Of a stretch of 64,000 nt of DNA, positions 43,188 through 49,826 are shown one piece after another; within the stretch, counting starts at the first letter, position 1; each line of letters opens with the position of its first letter. A program made the translations under genes and the position numbers. Source of the DNA: Streptomyces sp. R33 (lineage in GTDB: Bacteria > Actinomycetota > Actinomycetes > Streptomycetales > Streptomycetaceae); the NCBI RefSeq assembly GCF_041200175.1, contig NZ_CP165727.1, forward strand, positions 682,001 to 746,000. Reading direction: 5' to 3'. Below the pieces are notes generated by a model, which saw only the letters and a list, made by a program, of their open reading frames with translations, was not told the DNA's origin and did not search any database.

Positions 43188-43643
43188 GTGACCGGAATTC
43201 AGCTGACCAGCTCCGTTTTCGCAGACCACACGGAGATCCCCCGCCGCTACAGCGGCGAGGGGGAAGACGTTTCGCCACCCCTGACCTGGACGGCCGCCCC
43301 CGATGGCACGGCGGAGCTGCTGCTCCTGTGCGAGGACCCGGACGCGCCGGGGCCCAGTTTCCTGCACTGGCTGGTGACGGGCATCGATCCGTGGACCGGC
43401 GGGGTGGAGGAGGGGCAGGAGCCGCACGGCGGGACGTCCTGGCCCAACGGGTTCGGACGGCCGGGCTGGGGCGGACCGATGCCGCCGCCCGGGCACGGGC
43501 CGCACCGCTACTTCTTCCGCCTGTACGCGCTGTCGCAGCCGGTCCGCCTGCACGACCGGCCCAGCGTGGACGCCGTGCACGGCGCCGTGCACGGCAAGGA
43601 CCTCGCGAGCGGCACCCTGGTGGGCACCTATCAGCGGCGCTAG
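43188..43643 (+). CDS. YbhB/YbcL family Raf kinase inhibitor-like (PEBP) protein
   Basis: 151 residues from the GTG at 43188. The PEBP fold is shown by IPRRYSGEGEDVSPPLTW, CEDPDAPGPSFLHWLVTGID and GPHRYFFRLYAL. The family binds phosphate-containing ligands; its bacterial role is unclear. It is divergent from one baeRF gene and convergent with the other. The open frame extends far upstream, but this part is noise. Confidence 0.85.
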   Translation: MTGIQLTSSVFADHTEIPRRYSGEGEDVSPPLTWTAAPDGTAELLLLCEDPDAPGPSFLHWLVTGIDPWTGGVEEGQEPHGGTSWPNGFGRPGWGGPMPPPGHGPHRYFFRLYALSQPVRLHDRPSVDAVHGAVHGKDLASGTLVGTYQRR

Positions 43644-43665
43644 GGACTCCCCTCGGGGTGCACCG

Positions 43666-44775
43666 TCAGGCCGGGCGGTCGGCGTTGGCGTCGGCGTCGG
43701 CGTACCGCAGCAGCGCCCCGACCCCCTCGTCCAGATCCAGGTCGTCCGCCGGTACGACGACCAGTTCCGCGGCGGTGCCGACGAGGGCCCGCACCAGCGC
43801 CTCGGCGGCGGGTTCCTCGTGGGGCGCCCGTACTCCGAAAGTGATCAGCTCCTCCTCGGTCAGGGCGAGCTGGCTGGGCTGCGGACCGGTCCACAGCCGC
43901 AGTGACGCGGCGGGCAGGTGGTTCAGCAGCAGCGCCGCGACCTGGCCGCGCTGGAGGGCGGCCAAAGTGGCCTCCATCCCTTCCGTCGCGGGTCCGCCCA
44001 GGGCCCGGCGGCCGATGAAGATGTTCACTAGGTCGCGGTCGTGCGCGGCCATCCGGCCGCGGAAGACGCTCTCGAGCTGTGGCTCCAGCAGGGCCCGTCC
44101 GGTGTCCGTCGGGGTGGGGCCCCCGACCCGTACGACCTTGCCGCTCAGGGCGTGCGGCAGTCGGCGGACCAGGACGTTGCCCGCCCACGCGTCCCCGCCG
44201 ACGACGACGGCGTCGGCGTGGGTGCGCCGTGCCCAGGCGTCCAGCCGGTGGCCCAGCCGGACGGCGCTGTGGTGCCAGGAGGCCACCGCCACCTCGTGGT
44301 GCAGCCGCTCACCCGGGGTCACCGTGGAGGCGGGCCAGGTGCCGGACTCCGCCTCCACTCTCACCCAGCCGTGCGTCTCGGCCGTCGGCAGCCCGCCGTA
44401 GTGCACGACCACCGCCAGGTAGGGGATCTCCGGCAGATGCTGGGTGACCAGCGGCATCGCATCCGGCAGGGTGCTGTAGCGGGCCGAGTCGCGGGCGGGC
44501 GGCCTGGGCAGTTCCCCGTCCATGACGAGCGAGCCGCTGGCCGCGAAGATCGCCTGCCCGTGCGTTCCGGGCAGCTCCGCGTCCGCGCCGACCGCCTCCT
44601 CCAGTGCGCCGAGCAGCGCCCGGTCCGCGCCCTGCCGGGTCAGGTCCGCGCGGAGCCGGCCCCAGCGCAGGGCGACGGACCGGTCGGGCTGCGCGATGTC
44701 CCGCGAGGTGTCCAGGTACACCGAGGCGAACGGGCCGGACGCCGTGTACAGGGGTTCCAGGAACGACAGCCTCAT
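43666..44775 (-). CDS. Second bacterial eRF1-like (baeRF) protein
   Basis: 369 residues. The N-terminus MRLSFLEPLYTASGPFASVY and central DAVVVGGDAWAGNVLVRRLP, VRVGGPTPTDTGR, and the C-terminal AALLLNHLPAASLRLWTGP parallel the baeRF protein at 41813-42961, although the two differ widely. It is another Vms1/Ankzf1-type protein. Having two in one neighbourhood is unusual. A GAGGA site is very close to the ATG. Confidence 0.75.
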   Translation of the reverse strand: MRLSFLEPLYTASGPFASVYLDTSRDIAQPDRSVALRWGRLRADLTRQGADRALLGALEEAVGADAELPGTHGQAIFAASGSLVMDGELPRPPARDSARYSTLPDAMPLVTQHLPEIPYLAVVVHYGGLPTAETHGWVRVEAESGTWPASTVTPGERLHHEVAVASWHHSAVRLGHRLDAWARRTHADAVVVGGDAWAGNVLVRRLPHALSGKVVRVGGPTPTDTGRALLEPQLESVFRGRMAAHDRDLVNIFIGRRALGGPATEGMEATLAALQRGQVAALLLNHLPAASLRLWTGPQPSQLALTEEELITFGVRAPHEEPAAEALVRALVGTAAELVVVPADDLDLDEGVGALLRYADADANADRPA

Positions 44776-45074
44776 TCCTCATCACCATCCCCAGGCGACT
44801 CCCAGGCGTCCCCCCTTCCGATGATGCGCGCACCGGAGGCTCGGAAGGCAAGCCGGACACGGATCACCCCGGCGGGCGCGCAGCGGCGGGCGTGGGCCTG
44901 TGGCCCGCGGTGCTCCGCGCTCGCCGGAAGGAGGGCCCCGCGCCACCCGCCAACCTCGTGGAATCGCCGCGCCGACGGACGTATCAGGCGGGGGTGCGAC
45001 GCGCGGCGGTGTTTGCTGGCGGCAGGAAGGACCCCGTCCGCGGGGGCCGCGATCCGCCAGGAGGAACCGGAAGC
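44776..45074. other. Intergenic region, no supported gene
   Basis: About 300 bases between divergent genes (baeRF leftward, 45075 rightward). I see a GGAGGAACCGG ribosome site for the next gene but no clear promoter or coding pattern. Confidence 0.4.
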
Positions 45075-45383
45075 ATGCAGTTCGCACAGATCATCGACTT
45101 CGAGACCGAACGCATCGACGAGGTCCGAGACCTCCTGCGCGGCTACGAGGAGCGGGCCCGATCGACGGGCCGGACCGGTACCCCGGTGTCCCGCACCCTG
45201 CTCAAGGACCGGGCCAATCCCAACCGCTACCTCGCCGTGGTCCAGTTCGAGTCCCACGAGGCCGCGATGGCCAACAGCAACGCGCCGGAGACGAACGAGC
45301 TGGCCCAGCAGCTCTCGGCCTTGATGACCAGGCCGCCGGTCTACACCGACTGCGACATCGCGGACCACCAGACCATGGGCTGA
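45075..45383 (+). CDS. Conserved small hypothetical protein (ABM-like)
   Basis: 102 residues: MQFAQIIDFETERIDEVRDL, PNRYLAVVQFESHEAAMANS, ETNELAQQLSAL. The beta-alpha-beta pattern with YLAVVQFES resembles dimeric alpha/beta barrel proteins but has no recognised active site. Stands alone. A GGAGGAACC site precedes the ATG. Confidence 0.75.
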   Translation: MQFAQIIDFETERIDEVRDLLRGYEERARSTGRTGTPVSRTLLKDRANPNRYLAVVQFESHEAAMANSNAPETNELAQQLSALMTRPPVYTDCDIADHQTMG

Positions 45384-45617
45384 CCCGGCTGCGTCAGCCG
45401 GGGGTGGGGGCGGGTGAGGAGGGTCACCACTTGTGGCGGTCCCGGCGGGCCCGCTCCCGTTGCTAGATTGTCCGGCGGCCCGGTACCCGAGGCCCCGGAC
45501 GAGATGCGCCGTACCCGGTCATGCACGACGACGCGCCAGGCGCCGTCCCACCGGCAGGCGCCGACGCGCTGTCCGGCCCCGGGCGGCGTTCCCTCGTCGC
45601 ACAGATGGGCTGACCAC

Positions 45618-46067
45618 ATGACCGTGCCGCTGACCCGCACCCTCTACCGGACGACCGCACACGCCAGCGGGGGACGTACCGGATCGGTGGTCACCGACGA
45701 CGGGCGCCTCGACGTCCGTCTGGCCCCGCCGCGCAAGAAGGTGCCCGGTACGACCAACCCCGAGCAGTTGTTCGCGGCCGGGTTCGCCGCCTGTTTCACC
45801 TCTGCGCTGGCCGAGGTCGCCGCCGAGTTCGGGGCGGATGCCTCGGCCGCGCGCGTCGCGTGCGAGGTACAGCTCGGTACCACCGACACGCCCGCGGGCT
45901 ACGGTCTCGCGGTCGGCCTCACGGTCGGCCTGCCGGGGTGGAAGGCGGCCGATCTGCTTCCCCTGCTCCACCGGGCGGACGCGGTCTGTCCCTACTCCCA
46001 GGCGGTCCGCGGGAACATCGAGGTCTCGCTGCAGGCCGTGGACGACACCGCCGCCGTCGATGCCTGA
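45618..46067 (+). CDS. OsmC/Ohr-family organic hydroperoxide reductase
   Basis: 149 residues. LYRTTAHASGGRTGSVVTDD at the N-terminus, then NPEQLFAAGFAACFTSAL with the first redox Cys and DAVCPYSQAVRGN with the second. These are the Ohr/OsmC residues (Arg near position 20, Glu in NPEQLF). It reduces organic peroxides via lipoyl or mycothiol-type thiols. No OhrR regulator is beside it. It overlaps the next gene by eight bases. Confidence 0.92.
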   Translation: MTVPLTRTLYRTTAHASGGRTGSVVTDDGRLDVRLAPPRKKVPGTTNPEQLFAAGFAACFTSALAEVAAEFGADASAARVACEVQLGTTDTPAGYGLAVGLTVGLPGWKAADLLPLLHRADAVCPYSQAVRGNIEVSLQAVDDTAAVDA

Positions 46068-46488
46068 GCCGGCGGCGGGCGGGCCGGGCATCCCGGTGCC
46101 CGAGCGGGGTGCGTGGCTGCGGCGCGGCATCAGCCGCAACGGCGGGCCCCTGGTGGAAGACCGCGAGGTGGTGTGGCTGCAGGCCGGTCCGTACTTCGCC
46201 GACAGCCGGGGCTTCGCCGGCGTCACGTCCTTCGACGGTTCGCGCGTGCGCTTCCACCACCTGCAGGGCGAGCCCGGCGAGGACACGGGCACCTTCCGGC
46301 GGGAGGGTGCGAACCTCATCGAGTGGGGCACCAACACGGACGGCAGTACGTTCCTGGAGGTCTGGACCCCACTGCCCGCCGCCCACGGCGACACCGGCTC
46401 CTGGGCCGGTACCGGCTACCACGTGGTGCGCGTCGGCCGGCATCTCGTACACGTCGATTCCCGTGCGGGCACGTACTGGCGGACATGA
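46060..46488 (+). CDS. Conserved hypothetical protein downstream of ohr-like gene
   Basis: 142 residues from an ATG eight bases inside the OsmC gene. Sequence features such as EVVWLQAGPYFADSRGFAGV, TSFDGSRVRFHHLQGEPGED and VWTPLPAAHGDTGSWAGTGY suggest a beta-barrel (lipocalin-like) fold. No function can be assigned. The overlap shows coupling to the peroxide reductase. Confidence 0.7.
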   Translation: MPEPAAGGPGIPVPERGAWLRRGISRNGGPLVEDREVVWLQAGPYFADSRGFAGVTSFDGSRVRFHHLQGEPGEDTGTFRREGANLIEWGTNTDGSTFLEVWTPLPAAHGDTGSWAGTGYHVVRVGRHLVHVDSRAGTYWRT

Positions 46489-46494
46489 ACGGAC

Positions 46495-46528
46495 GTGCCG
46501 GAAGGCGTCCTTGAACGCTTTCCGGCAC
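46495..46528. terminator. Terminator hairpin between convergent genes
   Basis: GTGCCGGAAGGCGT (46495-46508) pairs with ACGCTTTCCGGCAC (46515-46528), one wobble pair, six-base loop. It separates the hypothetical gene ending at 46488 from the aquaporin gene ending at 46595 and may serve both. Confidence 0.75.
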
Positions 46529-46594
46529 GCTGCCGTCACGCCGTCACGTGCCGTAGTACGCGGTGTGGATCGTCAGGTTTTGAGTTGCGTGACT

Positions 46595-47374
46595 TCAAGC
46601 CATGCGGTGGGCGGAGCCCCGCCGGAACAGGTGGTGGACGGCAGCGCCCAGGGCGGCGCCGAGAGCGGGTGCCACGAGGTAGATCCACAAGGCTGCGGTG
46701 CTTCCCGACATCAGCGCGGGTCCGAACTGCCGGGCGGGGTTGGCGGCGCCGCCGCTGAGGGGGCCCAGGACGGCCACGATCGCGCAGATGAGAACCGCCA
46801 GGGCCCAGGGGAACCATCGTTCGCGGGCCGGGCGGGTGAGGAAAAAGCCGATCATCAGGGTGATCACGACCAGGCAGCCGCCCTCGGCCGCAAAGACGGC
46901 CCAGCCGTTCCACGACGGCGCCGCAGCCGCCGCGCCGTAGCCGACCCGGGCGACCGCCGGCCCCCAGGCCAGGCGGGCCAGAGCCGTCCCGGCGACCGAC
47001 CCGCCCAGCTGCGCGACGACGTACACCGCCACGCCCCGGCCGGGGAAAGCCCCCAACAGCCACAGCGCGAGCGTGATCGCGGGATTCATGTGACCACCCG
47101 AACGCCGACCCCACGGGGAGCGGATCAGCCCGAAGACGGCTGCCCCGGCCAGCGCACCCACCACGAGGAGGGCCGACCGGACGTGTGCCAGGGCGAGGGG
47201 GGAAGCCGGATCGAGTACCCAGCGGATGGCCGTGACCACGGCGAACATCAGCACCGCGGTCAGGGCGAACTCGTACAGGGGGTAACCGCGGCGCTCGGGC
47301 TCCGTTGGCCCGGGCGCCGGGCCGGAACCCGTGTGTGTTCCGGGTGGAGCGGCCGGGGAACCGGAACCAGACAT
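46595..47374 (-). CDS. Aquaporin/MIP-family channel
   Basis: 259 residues from the ATG at 47374 (GGAGGCGAG before it). Six membrane helices and the two pore loops HMNPAIT and GGAANPARQFGPAL, each with the NPA motif. It transports water or small neutral solutes (glycerol facilitator or aquaporin; the pore residues cannot be assigned without alignment). The N-terminal 30 residues are Pro/Gly-rich. It is followed upstream by an ion channel gene. Confidence 0.9.
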   Translation of the reverse strand: MSGSGSPAAPPGTHTGSGPAPGPTEPERRGYPLYEFALTAVLMFAVVTAIRWVLDPASPLALAHVRSALLVVGALAGAAVFGLIRSPWGRRSGGHMNPAITLALWLLGAFPGRGVAVYVVAQLGGSVAGTALARLAWGPAVARVGYGAAAAAPSWNGWAVFAAEGGCLVVITLMIGFFLTRPARERWFPWALAVLICAIVAVLGPLSGGAANPARQFGPALMSGSTAALWIYLVAPALGAALGAAVHHLFRRGSAHRMA

Positions 47375-47552
47375 CTCGCCTCCGCTCATGGTTCTCCCGT
47401 CGATCGGGCGCCCTCGGCGCTCGGGTGCGCGCGCCCGTGGGCGCCTCCAGGAAGCGTGCGGCACTCCACGGCTGCAAGGTGCGCGTACACGCCGACGGGC
47501 GGGGTGGGATGCCCCGCGTTGGCCGGTGGCACTCCGCCTTCCGGCGTTCGCC

Positions 47553-48503
47553 CTACCGGGCGCCGACCGATGCCCGGGCCGGGGAGGGGGACGCGGTCAT
47601 GACGGGTGCGGCTCCGCTCGTGGGGTCGAGCTGGGCCTCCATGTCGTCGAGGGCGCTGCGGACCGCTGCAATCCGCAGGCGGAGTTCGTCGGCGGCCTCC
47701 GGGAGCGGCTGTGCTGCGTGCCCCGCGGGCGGCTGCCAGGCGGTGACCTGTTCGGTCCGGTTCGCCGCCGCTTCCATCTCGCGCGCCTCTTCCAGGGCGT
47801 TGAGTACGACCCCGATCAGCACGTTGACCAGGACGAAGGAGGCAAGGAGCACGTACGAGGCGTAGAAGAGGATGCTGAACGGGGAGACCGCCAGTCCGGC
47901 GTGAACGGCATCGCCCAGGCCCTCCAGCGTCATCAGCAGGAACAGCGTCAGTCCGGCCCGGCCGAGGGAACCGTAGTGCTCCGGGTCGTGCCCGGCGAAG
48001 CAGATCCAGCCGATCATGGCGTAGACGTACAGGATCAGGGCGCCCACGAACAGGAAGCTGACCGTTCCCGGCAGACTGCGGCCGACGGCGACGAGCAGGA
48101 CCCGTAGCTGCGGCATGAACTGCGCGGTGCGCAGTACCCGCGCCAGCCGCAAGAGGCGCAAGAGGGTGGTGTTTTCCCGCAGGAAGGGGACGAAGGCCGA
48201 AGAGACCACCAGCAGGTCGAACACGTTCCACGGGTCCCGGAAGAAAGCTTTCGGCCGGTCGATGTGCGCGCCCAGGCGGATCAGGATCTCGAGGCTGAAC
48301 GCGGCGACGCAGAACCGTTCGGCCGAATCGAGGAGGTCGCCGTACTCCACCGACAATCCGCTGTAGGTCTCGATGCCCAGCAGTACGGCGTTCAACAGGA
48401 TCACCGAGATGACGCCGAGCGAGAACACCGGCTTCTCGCATACGTGACGGCAGCGCGCGGCAAGCCTTCGGCGGCCGCTGTACGCCTCGATGAGGTCTGG
48501 CAT
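47553..48503 (-). CDS. Voltage-gated ion channel, NaChBac-like (bacterial sodium channel type)
   Basis: 316 residues from the second ATG at 48503 (GGGGAGC six bases upstream). The voltage-sensor S4 is readable as TTLLRLLRLARVLRTAQF (Arg every third residue), the pore loop as TLFLLMTLEGLGDAV, with TLEGL in place of the TLESW selectivity filter of NaChBac. S1-S3 and S5-S6 (FSILFYASYVLLASFVLVNVL) fit a single-domain, tetramer-forming channel. The C-terminal 70 residues are an acidic coiled-coil-like tail. Sodium or calcium selectivity cannot be settled from the filter alone. Confidence 0.85.
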   Translation of the reverse strand: MPDLIEAYSGRRRLAARCRHVCEKPVFSLGVISVILLNAVLLGIETYSGLSVEYGDLLDSAERFCVAAFSLEILIRLGAHIDRPKAFFRDPWNVFDLLVVSSAFVPFLRENTTLLRLLRLARVLRTAQFMPQLRVLLVAVGRSLPGTVSFLFVGALILYVYAMIGWICFAGHDPEHYGSLGRAGLTLFLLMTLEGLGDAVHAGLAVSPFSILFYASYVLLASFVLVNVLIGVVLNALEEAREMEAAANRTEQVTAWQPPAGHAAQPLPEAADELRLRIAAVRSALDDMEAQLDPTSGAAPVMTASPSPARASVGAR

Positions 48504-48713
48504 CATGCTCCCCTGCCCGGCCACCGGCGCCCCGGTCGCACGTCGTATCGCGCCCCGGTGGACGCCGAGGCTTTGATCAAGCTCCGCGTCGTGTAACGCC
48601 GTACGGCCGGATTCGAGACGCCCCGGCCCGACACATCCCCCGATCGGGGACCGCAGGAGGAGCCGAGGGCCCGGCCCGTCGCGTGCCGAGCGCGCCGGGC
48701 GGGTGGGCAGGGG

Positions 48714-49268
48714 TCAGGCGGCGAGGGCTTCGATCACTTCAGCGCCCGGGAGCTGCGCGAACAGCTTCCCGGGAACGATGAGCTTGCCGCGGCGGCGGCC
48801 GCTGCCGACCAGTACGTACGGCAGCCCGACCACGACGGAGTCCACCAGCAACGGCCAGTCCGACGGCAGGCCGATGGGGGTGATGCCGCCGTACTCCATG
48901 CCACTGAGCTGCACCGCGGTGTCCATCGGCGCGAAGGACACTTTGCGGGCGGCGAGATGACGGCGCACCACGCCGTTGACATCGGCACGGGCTCCGGAGG
49001 GGACCAGGCACGCGGCCAGCGTGGACTCGCCACCGCGCTTGGCGGAGACGATCACGCAGTTCGCCGACTGCGCGAGGAGCTCTTGCCCGTAGTGCTCGAC
49101 GAAGGCGGCGGTGTCCGCGATGGCCGGATCGGTGTCGACGTACACGATGTCCTCGGCCGGGACAGTGCCGTGCCAGGTGCGGACCGCCTCGGCCACCGGC
49201 CCGGTGAGTTCGGCGAGGCAGTCCGGCGCCGGGCGGGCGTTGTCGAAGGAACCGATGGGTGCGCGCAT
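48714..49268 (-). CDS. YbaK/EbsC-family aminoacyl-tRNA deacylase
   Basis: 184 residues from the ATG at 49268. The YbaK fold is shown by CVIVSAKRGGESTLAACLVP, VNGVVRRHLAARKVSFAPMD, and GGITPIGLPSDWPLLVD. The Lys (SAKRG) equals the catalytic Lys of YbaK/ProX proteins that hydrolyse misacylated Cys- or Ala-tRNA. It is monocistronic with no neighbour of known link. Confidence 0.85.
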   Translation of the reverse strand: MRAPIGSFDNARPAPDCLAELTGPVAEAVRTWHGTVPAEDIVYVDTDPAIADTAAFVEHYGQELLAQSANCVIVSAKRGGESTLAACLVPSGARADVNGVVRRHLAARKVSFAPMDTAVQLSGMEYGGITPIGLPSDWPLLVDSVVVGLPYVLVGSGRRRGKLIVPGKLFAQLPGAEVIEALAA

Positions 49269-49522
49269 GCCTGCCATTGTGCACGGCCGTCCGTCGGATG
49301 GAGACGTGACTTACCACGACGGGACAACAGGCCGACATGACATGTGCAGTTGCCGACGGTCCGTGACGGCGCAGACACTCGTGCTGCACCACGACTCATT
49401 CGGATGCTCCCGACCACGAACCGTCTGTTCCCCGGGGGCACTCCGCCCGTCGGCCGCGGGCGCCGGCCAGCCGACGCCGTCTTCGCGGTTCCGCAACCCC
49501 TCATGAACGAGAGGAAATCCGC
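49269..49522. promoter_or_regulatory. Promoter region of thiopeptide cluster
   Basis: The 254 bases separate the YbaK gene and the thiopeptide precursor and should carry both promoters. A GAGAGGAAATCCGC ribosome site precedes the ATG at 49523. No cluster-specific regulator or clear operator could be found. Confidence 0.4.
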
Positions 49523-49714
49523 ATGTCCGAAGCCTCTGCCACCACCGGGTACAACCACCTCGATCTGGACCTGGACCTGGACCTCAGCGAGCTGACCGTC
49601 ACCGCGCTGAGCGACACCGCCGCACTGCCCGAGAACGGCGCCTCATGGGGCTCCTGCTCCTGCCAGGGCTCGTCCTCCTGCGCCCAGCCGCAGGTGGAGA
49701 CGCCCGTCGTCTGA
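49523..49714 (+). CDS. lazA: Lactazole-type thiopeptide precursor peptide
   Basis: 63 residues. The leader (about 1-40) contains a run of Asp-Leu pairs (HLDLDLDLDLSELTVTAL) and ends ALPENGA, a known cut region of lactazole. The core starts at residue 41, SWGSCSCQGSSSCAQPQ, with a six-residue tail. By comparison with lactazole A (SWGSCSCQASSSCAQPQDM, recalled from memory), Ser1 and Ser10 should form the central pyridine, Cys5, Cys7 and Cys13 thiazoles and Ser11 an oxazole. Ala9 is Gly here and the tail is longer. First gene of the cluster, with a strong hairpin behind it. Confidence 0.95.
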   Translation: MSEASATTGYNHLDLDLDLDLSELTVTALSDTAALPENGASWGSCSCQGSSSCAQPQVETPVV

Positions 49715-49733
49715 CGGCTGTGAAGCGGCCGCT

Positions 49734-49769
49734 CCCGTGCGGCCGGCCCACCCGGGCCGGCCGCACGGG
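49734..49769 (+). terminator. Attenuator hairpin between thiopeptide precursor and enzymes
   Basis: A perfect 16-bp stem (49734-49749 with 49754-49769) and ACCC loop lies 20 bases after the precursor stop. It probably ends most transcripts after the precursor, giving more precursor than enzyme, as in other RiPP operons. The GTG at 49737, a possible start of the next gene, sits inside the stem. Confidence 0.75.
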
Positions 49770-49826
49770 CTGCGGCCCGAGCCGCAGGACAGCTCACAGG
49801 CCCACACCGCACCACGGGAGCCCGCC

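Noticed and set aside
49737..49826. GTG at 49737 as start of the LazB-like gene
   Set aside because: It lies inside a perfect hairpin and lacks a ribosome site; TTG 49827 has one.
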